Source of the DNA: a virus
Direction: 5' to 3' (one strand)
DNA: 64,000 bases
Virus record (IMG/VR): IMGVR_UViG_3300043446_001534
Coordinates: 1 to 64,000 of that record
Positions 8,997 to 19,300 of the stretch are shown here, piece after piece. A model generated the notes under the pieces. That model worked only from the letters and a program-made list of their open reading frames with translations, made no database searches and was not told the origin of the DNA. Within the stretch, counting starts at the first letter, position 1; every line of letters begins with the position of its first letter. The position numbers and the translations under genes were made by a program.

Positions 8997-9419
8997 ATGG
9001 CTACACCTAGATACAGACTAACCATTTACGATTCAAAGCTTCATTTGTTCTTAAATACTCCCAACTCGGGCGACCGTGAAGACCTATGGAAATATATAGA
9101 GCGTCGATTGAATCGCACTGTTTTTGCGGCTAAAAGAGATGTTGGAGTGAGGACTGGTGCTTTGCGTGCCAGCATTTCTAGCTATCACCTAGGTAACTCA
9201 ACTGGTCAATATGCGGGAGTTCGTGCTACCAGGCCATATGCTTTGATGCATCACGAGGGAACTAGACCTCACCTCATAAAGCCAAGTTCGGCTCCTAAAT
9301 TGGTGTTTGTGAGTAAAAGTCGAGTTGTTAGGACCTCTCTCGTTAAGCACCCTGGAACAAAGCCTAACAAGTTCCTAGCAAATAACCTAGATATCCTCGC
9401 TGGAATAAAGCGGGGCTAA
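8997..9419 (+). CDS. HK97 gp10-like neck/tail component, probable
   Basis: The ATG at 8997 lies one base after the previous stop codon and is preferred to an upstream in-frame start at 8934, which would be buried in the preceding gene. The 140-residue product is basic. It has VGVRTGALRASISSYHL and RATRPYALMHHEGTRPHLIKP, the pattern of HK97 gp10-type proteins (RTG..R.S followed by a short beta core and YA.....G). These proteins sit at the head-tail junction or tail terminus. A basic C-terminus (SKSRVVRTSLVKHPGTKP) follows. Confidence 0.6.
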   Translation: MATPRYRLTIYDSKLHLFLNTPNSGDREDLWKYIERRLNRTVFAAKRDVGVRTGALRASISSYHLGNSTGQYAGVRATRPYALMHHEGTRPHLIKPSSAPKLVFVSKSRVVRTSLVKHPGTKPNKFLANNLDILAGIKRG

Positions 9420-9504
9420 TAGCCATTTTTGAGGCATAGTACAATAGACATAGGCGTAATCCAACGCTTTTCTACTACAACTACAAAAGAAAGATACTAC
9501 TAAG

Positions 9505-9846
9505 ATGGCAAGATTCAAAGATTTTGGCAAAGGCAAAGACGACGGTTCAGAGACCAGAGAACCAATCAAATTTGCAATACATGGTGAAGAGTTTGTCTGT
9601 CACCCACGCATGCAGGGTAAGACCCTACTACAGTTCGTAGAACTAGCTAACTCGGAAGACGCTGGTGACTCTGCAAAAATCACTCGAGTTTTCTTCGAGA
9701 AAGTTATGTCCCCTAAAGAGTACGAGCGTTTCAACACTCTGCTAGATGACCCAGAAAAAATTGTCTCGGTTGAAACACTCGGTGAGATTATTGGATGGTT
9801 GATTGAGGAATACAGCAACCGCCCAAATCAGCAGCCAGAGGCTTAA
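9505..9846 (+). CDS. Tail assembly chaperone (upstream frame)
   Basis: 113 residues, acidic, with EPIKFAIHGEEFVCHPRMQGKTLLQFVE followed by helices; this is the gpG-type layout. It lies directly before the tape measure gene, where siphovirus chaperones are found. The frame ends at TAA 9844-9846, but a slippery heptamer at 9822-9828 allows ribosomes to move to the -1 frame and make a roughly 242-residue fusion ending at 10232. Chaperones of this family bind the tape measure protein during tail assembly. Confidence 0.78.
   Translation: MARFKDFGKGKDDGSETREPIKFAIHGEEFVCHPRMQGKTLLQFVELANSEDAGDSAKITRVFFEKVMSPKEYERFNTLLDDPEKIVSVETLGEIIGWLIEEYSNRPNQQPEA
9822..9828 (+). promoter_or_regulatory. Programmed -1 ribosomal frameshift site C CCA AAT
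   Basis: In the chaperone frame the codons read CGC CCA AAT, so the heptamer C CCA AAT fits the canonical X XXY YYZ rule exactly. Slipping back one base opens the frame that runs without stops (open from 9807) through the downstream coding sequence to 10232. The last stop in that frame lies at 9804-9806, just upstream of the heptamer, as expected for a true shift window. Confidence 0.85.
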
Positions 9847-9893
9847 CACTCTGGGCGGTTGACCTCTGGCCGTATGTAAATGGAAAAGCACTA

Positions 9894-10232
9894 GTGAATG
9901 GACTCAGACTTGAAGAGATGGAACTCTCTGACATGCTAGATGTCATTCACTACTTCTATGAAGAAGACTTAAATTACGCTACTGTAGAGCAGGCTCAGAT
10001 GAGTGACGCTAGACGTGTCACTCTGTTTAAGCAGCTTTATGGAATCGAATATAAGTACGCTTCTGAAGATGTTAAAAACAGGACTGCTGGAAACAGTTTT
10101 GATTTTGACTTAGATGACCCAGTTCCATTTGACCCAGCTAATGCTAAGACTAAACCGTTCATCCCTGCAACACAGGTAGATGCTGATTCGTACAACCCGT
10201 TTGGCAGCATCTTAGATGCTCCTATCAACTAG
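9894..10232 (+). CDS. Tail assembly chaperone, -1 frameshift extension (gpGT-type)
   Basis: This frame has a GTG at 9894 but is most likely translated only by -1 frameshifting from the 9505 gene. The protein sequence is continuous upstream of that GTG through WAVDLWPYVNGKALVNGL, back to the slippery site at 9822-9828. From the slip point the extension is about 134 residues. It has EMELSDMLDVIHYFYEEDLNYAT and ends in an acidic, Pro-rich tail. The tape measure gene follows 21 nt later. The arrangement matches lambda gpG/gpGT. Confidence 0.75.
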   Translation: MNGLRLEEMELSDMLDVIHYFYEEDLNYATVEQAQMSDARRVTLFKQLYGIEYKYASEDVKNRTAGNSFDFDLDDPVPFDPANAKTKPFIPATQVDADSYNPFGSILDAPIN

Positions 10233-10253
10233 AGACTATAAGGAGGTGAGCAC

Positions 10254-13200
10254 ATGGCAGTAGTCGGTGAAGCCAGAATTACCGTCGTCGCGGATACCCG
10301 CGGCGTAAAAGACCAAATCCGCAGAGGATTTCAAGGTGCTACTGCCGAAGCTCAGCGGGCTGCGGAGGATGTTTCCAAAGCATTCAACAAAGGAATCTCT
10401 GACGGCAGTAATGGTAGCGGGTTTACTAAATGGGCTAAAGAAGCTAAAAAACTTTCTAGTGAATTCCACAAAGCTATTAGAAATAGCTACAAGTGGCAAG
10501 CCGCCACCGGTGCATTACTCCAATCCATTATGGCACTTGGTGGCGGTCTTCTAGCCCTTGTCGGTAATATTGCAGGAGCGGCTTCGGCTGGTGTAGCACT
10601 GGTTGGAGTAATGGTCCAACTGAAAGTTGCCAGCTTAGTTGGTAAACAAGCATTTAGCGGTGTAATGGCGGCTGTCAAAGCCGGTGGCACAGCTGCTGGT
10701 GGTACTGGAAAAACTATTAGAGAGCTTCGAGAAGAGATGCAGCAACTTGCATTCTCTGCTGAAGAGGCTGCTCTAAGTCAAGAAAAAGCTAGCATAAGTC
10801 TAGAAAAAGCAAGAGAGAATCTTGCTAGAGTACAAAATCTACCACCAGACAACCGTGCTCGTCGCGAGGCAGAGCTTGCCTATCAAGAAGCTGACCTGGC
10901 TTATAGAAAAGCTAAAGATAGAAATGCTGACCTTCAAGAGCAGATAAATAATCCTCAAAAGAAGAGTCGTTCAGGTGCTGGTGCCGACCCGTACAAGAAC
11001 CTCACTGAGACTCAAAAGAAGTTCGCTCAGTATCTAGTTAGCGTACAGCCTAAGATGAAGGAGCTAAGAGAGGCGGCTGCGTCTAGCTTCCTTCCTGAGC
11101 TCACTAGGCAGATGCAAGTCATGTTCAAGGGTGGCTTTTTTCAAATGCTTGTCAAGGGCTTTGAAAACGTTAGCAGTGGACTTGCTAAAGCAACTAGGGG
11201 CTTCACTAATACCCTGTTTGACCCTAATACTAAGAAAAACATGGCTGAGCTATTTAAGAATAGCGCGACTACTGTTGGTACGCTTGGCGGAGCCTTAGGT
11301 AAAGTATTTGGCGGATTCCTGACTTTGATGAGGGCGATTCAGCCACTAATTGGTAGATTTGTCCTATTTCTAAATTCCAGAGCTGATAATTTTGGCAGAA
11401 GCATGCAGGGCAACTTTGCAAATATTATGGAATTCTTTAGAAAAGCCGGAGATGCTGCAGCTGGCTGGGGGCAGCTGCTAGAAAAACTTTTCACTAAGTT
11501 CAAAGAAATGATTAAGGCTAACGTTGGGCCTGGAACTGGTGGACAACTACTACTTGACTTCTTTAACAAAGGTACCGCTGGGTTTAGAGGTCTTGACGGT
11601 GCAGCAGGAGAGTTTGCTCGTAAGCAGCACTTCTTAGCTGCGGCTACTAACTTAAAAGCAATGTTAGAGAGCCTCGGTAAGATATTTAGCTTTATGTCTG
11701 ACCTCGGTACTGACCCAGCTATTGCTGGTTTCTGGGGAATTTTAGCAGAACTAGAAGAACCTCTCGGACACATATTTAGCTCAATTACAGGTGCTGGCGA
11801 CGAGCTTGCTAAACTTCTAGTTACTGTAGTTGAGATTGTTGCATCGTTCACTGACTCTGGTCAGCTAACTATGTACTTAGAAGTTCTTGGAACTACTTTA
11901 AAAGTAATTGGCTCAGTGGTGGGAACACTATCTCCGATAATTCAAGCCTTTGGACCGCTTGTTGGAACCATTGGTGCTCTAGTAACTACAATGTTGCTTC
12001 TATCTAAGACCACGAAAATTGTTGCTGGAACTTGGATGGCTTTTAGTGGTGTCGTTAGTGGTACAACTAGAGTTCTTACAATTTATAGAACAGCTTTAAA
12101 ACTGAATACTGCTGCAGAAACATTTGGAGCTAGAGTTAAGGCTGGACTTCTGCTTCTTACAACTAAGCAAGGACGAGCAGACGCCATTGCTGCAATAAAA
12201 ACTGCGTTCTCTGCTAGTAAAAAAACTGTTGAAACTGCCGCTACTGCAGCACTGGTTGGGGCAAAGACGGCAGACGGAGTTGCTACAACTGGAGTTGGAA
12301 TAGCATCCTCGGTTGCGACCCCGCAGGTGGCAGCATTCTCTGTGGCTGTAAACTCGGCTATCTGGCCACTAACTCTTATAGCTTTAGCTATTGCCGCTGT
12401 GGTGGCTGCAGTGGTTCTTCTAGTTTCTTGGATGAACCAAATTAAAGCTGACAATATTAAAAAAGCCAACAAGGCAATCAGCAAAGAGTTTGATGAAACT
12501 CGTGGAAAAGTAATTGGTGCCACTGATGCACAAAGACAGTGGACCGCAGCACTTCTCTCTGTGGGAGATAGTCAAAAGTCTGGAATTACAGACCTTAAGT
12601 CTATGGGTAAGGCCCTTAATGATACTGGAAAGGTCTACTACAGTAGGGCTGGTGCTGTAAGGTATTACAGCCAAGAGACCATGAATGCTAGAGAAGCTAT
12701 GGATGCCTATATTGGCAGCCTAGCTAAACTTGCTAAGAAGAATCTCCCGGAAGCTCAGCGTCAGTTCCGTAATATGGTCGTTGCCAGCGGAATGAACCGA
12801 AAGGCTACAGAACTTGCAGTAACCTCTAACAAAGATATGGTTGCTGCATTGGAGAAGCAAGCTAAGGCAATGGGTGACACCATTATGAACGCCGATGGTA
12901 CAGTCAACGCTCTTAAAGCAGTTGATTATGCAATTGGTGAAGGTAGTTATGTTCGTAGAAAAGCTGTACTTGAGCAGCAGAAGTTTGCTGAAACATTTAA
13001 GAATGCTGCTAAGTCGTTTATTGACTCGAACGATGCTATGCAGAAAGCAACAGATGACAAGGGTAAGTTCAGCCTAAGCAAGTACATAAAGAACTTGAGA
13101 GAGCAGGGCACGGCTCTTATCAACTGGAGACTAAATATCTCCAAACTAAATAAATTATTTACTGACAAAAAAGCACTTGAAGGTATTATTGCTCAGGGAG

Positions 13201-13976
13201 CTGCCGGGGCCGACTTAGTTGCATCTCTTGCAGCTGGTGGTCAAGCAGCAGTTGATAGCTATACCGCAGCTCAGGGGGCAGCCGCGGCAGCCACCAAAGA
13301 TGCTGAAACTTTTGCCGCGGCTTTTGGTGACACTACAGCGGTAGTTAATCTTATTAGAAAGAAGTTCAAGGGTGACTCTTGGCAGATGAGAGGATTGACC
13401 GAAGAGCTTGCTCAGGGATATGGTGCTTTGGAACTGCAGGCAAAGTATGGCATCAAGGAAAGCGATATTATTGCTGAGCAGAAGCGTCTTCAGGGTGGTG
13501 CTGACCTCGCTAGCACAGTAAACCTAAACGCTCAATGGGATGAGCAATCTCTAAAAGATGCAAAGGAACAGCTAAAAAAGGGTCTTGGAGATGTGACTCT
13601 AGAGGTTAAGAAAACTTCTAAAGATGGTGGTTTCTTCGACAGCGGTCTTGTGAATGGATTTAGAAGTGGTGGTTTAGTAGGTCGATTTGCAGATGGTTTT
13701 GGGCCTAGCTACACTGGTAGAGTTTCTGGTCTAGGCACTGCTCGCTCAGACCAAATCCCTGCAATGATTTCAAACGGTGAGTTTGTTGTAAATGCTCGTG
13801 CTACTGCTCAGAATCTTGCTCTTCTAACTGCCATCAACAGCAACAGAAATGTTTCTGCAGTGGGTGGTGGAATCTCTGTTGTAGTCAACGCCGCTCCAGG
13901 TATGGATGAGACTCAGGTAGCCAACATTGTTGTTAGGCAGCTAGACCGAGCTATCGGGCTTGGAGGAGCTAAGTAA
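10254..13976 (+). CDS. Tape measure protein
   Basis: ATG with a near-perfect ribosome site (AAGGAGGTGAG). The 1240-residue product is helical, starting with a coiled-coil region (GFQGATAEAQRAAEDVSKAF) and a second coil at about 160-235. Hydrophobic stretches lie near residues 90-130, 560-590 and 705-735 (PLTLIALAIAAVVAAVVLLVSW); such stretches are usual in tape measures, which help deliver DNA through the membrane. The C-terminus has GRVSGLGTARSDQIPAMISNGEFVVNA, a common tape measure ending. At about 1.5 angstrom per residue the length predicts a tail near 0.19 micrometre. It overlaps the next gene by one base (TAATG). Confidence 0.92.
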   Translation: MAVVGEARITVVADTRGVKDQIRRGFQGATAEAQRAAEDVSKAFNKGISDGSNGSGFTKWAKEAKKLSSEFHKAIRNSYKWQAATGALLQSIMALGGGLLALVGNIAGAASAGVALVGVMVQLKVASLVGKQAFSGVMAAVKAGGTAAGGTGKTIRELREEMQQLAFSAEEAALSQEKASISLEKARENLARVQNLPPDNRARREAELAYQEADLAYRKAKDRNADLQEQINNPQKKSRSGAGADPYKNLTETQKKFAQYLVSVQPKMKELREAAASSFLPELTRQMQVMFKGGFFQMLVKGFENVSSGLAKATRGFTNTLFDPNTKKNMAELFKNSATTVGTLGGALGKVFGGFLTLMRAIQPLIGRFVLFLNSRADNFGRSMQGNFANIMEFFRKAGDAAAGWGQLLEKLFTKFKEMIKANVGPGTGGQLLLDFFNKGTAGFRGLDGAAGEFARKQHFLAAATNLKAMLESLGKIFSFMSDLGTDPAIAGFWGILAELEEPLGHIFSSITGAGDELAKLLVTVVEIVASFTDSGQLTMYLEVLGTTLKVIGSVVGTLSPIIQAFGPLVGTIGALVTTMLLLSKTTKIVAGTWMAFSGVVSGTTRVLTIYRTALKLNTAAETFGARVKAGLLLLTTKQGRADAIAAIKTAFSASKKTVETAATAALVGAKTADGVATTGVGIASSVATPQVAAFSVAVNSAIWPLTLIALAIAAVVAAVVLLVSWMNQIKADNIKKANKAISKEFDETRGKVIGATDAQRQWTAALLSVGDSQKSGITDLKSMGKALNDTGKVYYSRAGAVRYYSQETMNAREAMDAYIGSLAKLAKKNLPEAQRQFRNMVVASGMNRKATELAVTSNKDMVAALEKQAKAMGDTIMNADGTVNALKAVDYAIGEGSYVRRKAVLEQQKFAETFKNAAKSFIDSNDAMQKATDDKGKFSLSKYIKNLREQGTALINWRLNISKLNKLFTDKKALEGIIAQGAAGADLVASLAAGGQAAVDSYTAAQGAAAAATKDAETFAAAFGDTTAVVNLIRKKFKGDSWQMRGLTEELAQGYGALELQAKYGIKESDIIAEQKRLQGGADLASTVNLNAQWDEQSLKDAKEQLKKGLGDVTLEVKKTSKDGGFFDSGLVNGFRSGGLVGRFADGFGPSYTGRVSGLGTARSDQIPAMISNGEFVVNARATAQNLALLTAINSNRNVSAVGGGISVVVNAAPGMDETQVANIVVRQLDRAIGLGGAK

Positions 13977-16303
13977 TGCCTACAAATCTAGTCTTTAACC
14001 CTACATTCTCGGTAAATACCGATGGCTGGGCAGCAACTAACTCTGCCACCATATCTCGTATCACGACCGATACCTACTTTGGTAGGGGTGCTCTACAAGT
14101 AACCCGTAGCTCGACCCAGTCGTGCGGTGCTTCTACTACTGCCCTATTTGATGTGTCATACGGCACGACCTATACAGCTTCTGCTTATGTTAAAGTGCCT
14201 GCTGGTAAAGCTAACATTGTTGCTGACATAGTTATAAACTATTACAACTCTTCAAAAGTATTTGTAGCTAGCACTAGTGCAGGGGACATTACAGTATCAA
14301 GCTCTAATGGCTGGACTAGGCTGTTTTTAAACTTTACCGTTGCTTCGTCTTCAGTTGCTTATGCAGCTGTAGCAATTCAAGACAATACGGCATCTCCAGT
14401 ATCTGGTGACACTTTCTTAGTTGATGCCGTTATGGTGTCTACTGGACCGCTCCTGACCCCATTTATCGAGCCAGAGCAGCCTCAGGAAGTTAAAAACCAG
14501 GCTGTAAATATTGCTTTAACTAAACTGCCTCAGCCTCATCTGACTGGTATGAAGTTGAAGGGGGACGTTAGAATCAACGGTCTTACCTTAAACTCTATCG
14601 ATGAGAACGACATCGTCTGGGTCTGTCGAGAAATTGAGGGTTGGTGGAATCTATCCAGCGTAGAGAGTCCAGACATAGCTCGTGGTTTAGATGACGGCTC
14701 CTACAATGTTCGAGGTAGACGTACTGCTAGAAGCATTACTTTAGAGGGCTCTATCTTGGTTCCAGACCCTTCTTGGACTGCAATTGCAAGAAAGAAACTT
14801 TTGGAAACAGCCAATCTTGTATACGAAGGTGGATGGCTATATGTCGATGAGTCCCCCACTAAAGCTGCCTATGTTCGCTTAATTGGACAGCCAACCATAA
14901 ATAATGTAAATGCTAGAGGTCGAATAGACTTCAGCATACCGCTACGTGCTGGTGACCCGATAAAGTACACTTGGAATGAAAATCATTTAGAAGGTTTTAC
15001 GGTAGTTGGATTAACTAATCTTTTAAGTGTTCCTGGATTTGAAAACTCTACTACTGGATGGTCAGTGCAAAATGGTACTGCCGCTACTAGTACTGCTGAT
15101 AAATACGAGGGCTCTTATTCGTTACTGGCCACGGCTAATGGCTCTGGGACTTTTGGCCCTAGGCGAGCTTCTAGTTCATACTACCCGTCTATTATTCCTG
15201 GAGAAACTTATACTTTCTCTATCTACGCAAAAGACATCAACACAGCTGGAACCTATACTGCCAGAATTGGATGGCTAGATAGTGCTAATACTCAGCTGCA
15301 GACTTCTATTGGTCAGCCAATTGCAATATCTTCTTCTAGCTGGACAAGATACACAGTTACCGCAATAGCTCCAAAAGATGCAGTTAAGGCTATTGTTTAC
15401 TGCTACAGTGCAGCTACGCCGACGAATGGTACTCAAGCGTACTTTGATGCAGCCTACTTTCACTTAGGAACATCTGCACTAACTTACACATCAAACAATG
15501 TTTCTAACTTGGCTATAAACAACTCTGGAAATTCTAACGTTGCTGTAGTTTATAAAATGACCGGGCCTATAACTGCACCGGCGTACATTAGGTCAACATC
15601 TGGAAACACGACTCAAACTATCACGGTTAATACAAACTTACGTGATACCACTACAACAGCATCTATTGATGCAAGCGAGTTCTCGGCTGGAGTAGCAACT
15701 ATTACCACCACCACTACTCACAGTTTCTTAGTTGGTGACCTAATTACTGTAGATGCATCTAACAACTACTATGATGCAGCGACGGCCGTAAAAGTTACAG
15801 CTGTCACTGATACTTCGATAAGCTATGCAAATCCGATTGCAAACATTACTAGTATCACGCACTCTTCTAACCGGGCAGATGTGATTACAGATGCTGCTCA
15901 CGGATTGAGTGCCGGAGACACATTCTATATCGGTGGGTCTAGCAACCCTATCTTTGATGGGGCATATACTGTTCTAGCATCTCCGACTCCCACTTCAACT
16001 ACATTTTCTTATACTAAAACTACGTCTAATCAGACCACTGGATATGGTGGTCAGATGTCTCGTCAAATTGCATACAGTTCAGGGACAACCGGAACTGTTA
16101 CGCTCGCTCAAACTGACACCCTAGAAATTGACACCTACAACAAAACGGTGCTTTATCGCGGGCTGCCAGACAGCTCTAGGTCAACTCTTGCGGTAAATGT
16201 TGACTGGATTCAACTACAACCTGGAGATAATAACCACACCGTATCTGTAACTGGCGGTACTGGAAATACCTACATCAAATACCGTTCCGGCTGGATAGGC
16301 TAA
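13976..16303 (+). CDS. Distal tail (Dit-like) minor tail protein with carbohydrate-binding modules
   Basis: Starts at ATG 13976, overlapping the tape measure stop. The 775 residues show: a jelly-roll carbohydrate-binding-like domain (about 1-160, NPTFSVNTDGWAA...GTTYTASAYVKV); a Dit-like core (about 180-325, GDVRINGLTLNSI...RSITLEGSILVPDPSW); a second carbohydrate-binding-like domain (about 350-505, LLSVPGFENSTTGWSVQNG); and two copies of the recurrent beta module (TTTHSFLVGDLITVDA and TDAAHGLSAGDTFYIGG). First gene after the tape measure, so probably the baseplate hub ring. The sugar-binding folds suggest host surface contact. Confidence 0.65.
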   Translation: MPTNLVFNPTFSVNTDGWAATNSATISRITTDTYFGRGALQVTRSSTQSCGASTTALFDVSYGTTYTASAYVKVPAGKANIVADIVINYYNSSKVFVASTSAGDITVSSSNGWTRLFLNFTVASSSVAYAAVAIQDNTASPVSGDTFLVDAVMVSTGPLLTPFIEPEQPQEVKNQAVNIALTKLPQPHLTGMKLKGDVRINGLTLNSIDENDIVWVCREIEGWWNLSSVESPDIARGLDDGSYNVRGRRTARSITLEGSILVPDPSWTAIARKKLLETANLVYEGGWLYVDESPTKAAYVRLIGQPTINNVNARGRIDFSIPLRAGDPIKYTWNENHLEGFTVVGLTNLLSVPGFENSTTGWSVQNGTAATSTADKYEGSYSLLATANGSGTFGPRRASSSYYPSIIPGETYTFSIYAKDINTAGTYTARIGWLDSANTQLQTSIGQPIAISSSSWTRYTVTAIAPKDAVKAIVYCYSAATPTNGTQAYFDAAYFHLGTSALTYTSNNVSNLAINNSGNSNVAVVYKMTGPITAPAYIRSTSGNTTQTITVNTNLRDTTTTASIDASEFSAGVATITTTTTHSFLVGDLITVDASNNYYDAATAVKVTAVTDTSISYANPIANITSITHSSNRADVITDAAHGLSAGDTFYIGGSSNPIFDGAYTVLASPTPTSTTFSYTKTTSNQTTGYGGQMSRQIAYSSGTTGTVTLAQTDTLEIDTYNKTVLYRGLPDSSRSTLAVNVDWIQLQPGDNNHTVSVTGGTGNTYIKYRSGWIG

Positions 16304-16339
16304 AATAGTCTTATAAAGACGACCGACGTGAGGATGTAA

Positions 16340-19300
16340 ATGCCAGATAGTCTGCAACCAGTAGATAACGTGCTAGGAGCACGCTATCGCTACTATACTG
16401 TCAACATCGTTACCAATACCGTTATTGGTGAAATTCCTTTTGAAGATGTAAGCTACGAGCGTTCAGTAAAAGCTCCTGGAGCGTTTGATGGAAAGATTAC
16501 AATTTCTGACCAAACTTCTAATTTAGACCTGTATAACGCTACACTTCCTGGAAAAACTGCACTTTACGTTGTAAGAAATGATGAGGCAGTTTGGGGTGGC
16601 ATAATTTGGGGACGCACTTATGACCTCAAAGGCAGAAGTCTTGCTGTTTCAGCTAGCGAATTTACTAGCTATCTAAGCCACAGAATTATCTGGAAGACCT
16701 ACTCTCACGACTGCTCCGCTAAGCTGACTAAAGCCACTTCTAGCAGCTACGTGCTTGTTACTATTCAAGATAAAGTTTTGAAAGCTGCTCCAGCTATTAC
16801 CGATAATGCTGGCAATCCAAACTATGTAACTATTACATTTAGTGATAATGCTTACAGAAAGTATAGCGGTAGCTACAAGATTGTTGGGAAATCATCATCT
16901 CCGGCTGCTCCAGCTAATCCTGGTAGAGCTGCTTTTTATGTGGACATACCAGCCCTGCCTAAAAAGTCTGTTGGAGTATATGACGGGGTGGGGGTAACCT
17001 TAAAGGCCGATACATATGAATTCCTGAGAGACATAATCACATCTACCTTCTCCGACTTTACTGACATAGAGTTTCCAAACGCCATCATAGAGCCTGGTAT
17101 TAAAATTCCTTATGAACTTGATACTAAACAACTCACTATTACTGATGACTCTAATGGTGTTGCAACTATAACCACCAAAAGCGAGCATGACTTAACTGCA
17201 GGTCAGAGAATTGAAATTGTAAACGTTGACCCGATGTTAGATGGGTTTCACACTATCTCGGCAACTCCAACTAAGTACAGCTTCCAATATGTTCTTACTA
17301 ATCCAATCAGCAGACATGATAATGTCTCCAGAGTTTACCTAGATAGTTCTTTATCTACTCCTGTCTCGCTGAGTGCTAGCGTGGACATGGTAAAAGTTAG
17401 ACAGGTAGTAGAATACCTTCCTCAGTATGTAAATTATGTCCAGCGAGTTTCTGGTGTCATAACTGCCACGTTTAATTCAGTGCACACTTTTAAAAAAGGC
17501 GATAAAGTTATTGTTAACTTTGAAAAAAATGGCGTAACTGAAAAACTGGAAGAAGTAAAGACTAAAAACACTGATGGTACAACTACTACCAAAAAAGAAA
17601 AAGTCAACACTTTTGATTTTAAAAAGTATAACGACACTGTTACTGTAACCTCGGCTACCGCCAACGCTATTACATTTCTAGACCCGGACCCGGACCACGT
17701 ATCGCCTGGGTACGATACAAAAGGAAATGTAAGTCCATCTAAAAACTCTATAAAAAATGCGGCCCCGCTTCCATTGCTACTTCTATATCCGCAAAACTCT
17801 TCTGGATACAATATGGGAGACGATATTAGAGTTGATGGGGTAGATGACGCTGGATGGCAGTACCCTGTATATGATGGTTACCATAAAGTCTACGAGGTAA
17901 GCCCGGGTAAGACTTACTCGATTACTAAATACAAAGCTGAGTCTGATTGGCTAACTGAAGATACAGATGATGTTGATGATAAGAGAGTCATTGCTTATGT
18001 GTATTGCACTACCGACCCCGGCATAGAAGCTGGCGACGAGTTTGTTGTGTCTGGCATCACTGGAACAACTGCGTTAAATGGTACATATACTGCGCTATTA
18101 GACTCGTTCCTTGACCCCACTTACAGTCTTTATGCAGTTCCTTACATTAAGCAAATATCTGCGGTTTCTATAACTACTCAGGCATCGGGTGCCTCTTTGG
18201 TTAAAAACGGTGAGACTTGGATTGCTTATCAACCAGGCACCAGTGAACTTAGATACAGTTTAAAAAATGAACCTGATGCCGATTCCGGAATATCAAAGTT
18301 TGAGTATACAGCTGCTAAAGGCGACAAAAAGAACGTTGTACAAATCACAACAAAGTCTAGACATGGCTTAAAAATTGGCGATACTGTAAAAATTGTCTAC
18401 GGTCAGTCAGATAAAAATGTCGACCAAGAAACCTACGGTGGTACAGTAAAAGTCACTGCGGTTCAAGATTACGATACTTTTTCTTACACTCTTATAAAAG
18501 GTAAGCATAAAAAAGATGCCCCTAAAAAGGATGTAGAACTTACCGATAAGAGTGGAACCGTAACAAGGCTAAGACATGGAATATTGAATCCTGAAATAGT
18601 TCAAGAAGAAATAGATTCTGTCAGAACCGAGATTACTGCCGCAGGTGCTACTCAAGTTACTGTCTATGCTCCGGGTCACAACTTTAAAAAGGGAGATTAC
18701 ATATCTGTATCGGTAAATGACTCAAACTATAAAGGCATTAATACCGAAGCTACTCCTAAAAAAATTACTTCTGCGGCTGGCAACTATTTCAGGTATATTT
18801 CTGGGTCTCCGGTGGTTGAGGGTCAGACTTCTAGTCTTTCTCAGATTATCTATAGTAAAGACGGAAGCACTGTAAAGTATAAAGCTTCTAAGTTTGCAGC
18901 GGCCTACACAGCTGCGACTAGAACGGCAACTCTTTTAGAGCCTAATAAAACTACCGGATTTGTTACGTTTACTACTTCTGTAAGCCACGGATTTGTAGTC
19001 GGTCAGAAAGTAACTGTTGCTGGTTTTGTGGCACCTACAGCATCAAGTTCTACAACTACAACTAGAAATCATACAATTTCTAGCGTCACTTATGATGCTA
19101 ATACAAAGACTGCAATTGTTAGATTTACATCCGCTCACAGCTTGCGTCCTCTTGTCGATGTTGGTGCTTCATTTACTGTAGCCGGTGCAAACAAAACAGC
19201 AGTTTGGCCTTCAGGAACCACAACTTTTCCATTTGTCGATATTTCTTGGTTAAATGCTACGCATACAATTGTCGACATACCAGACACCACTTCTATTGCT

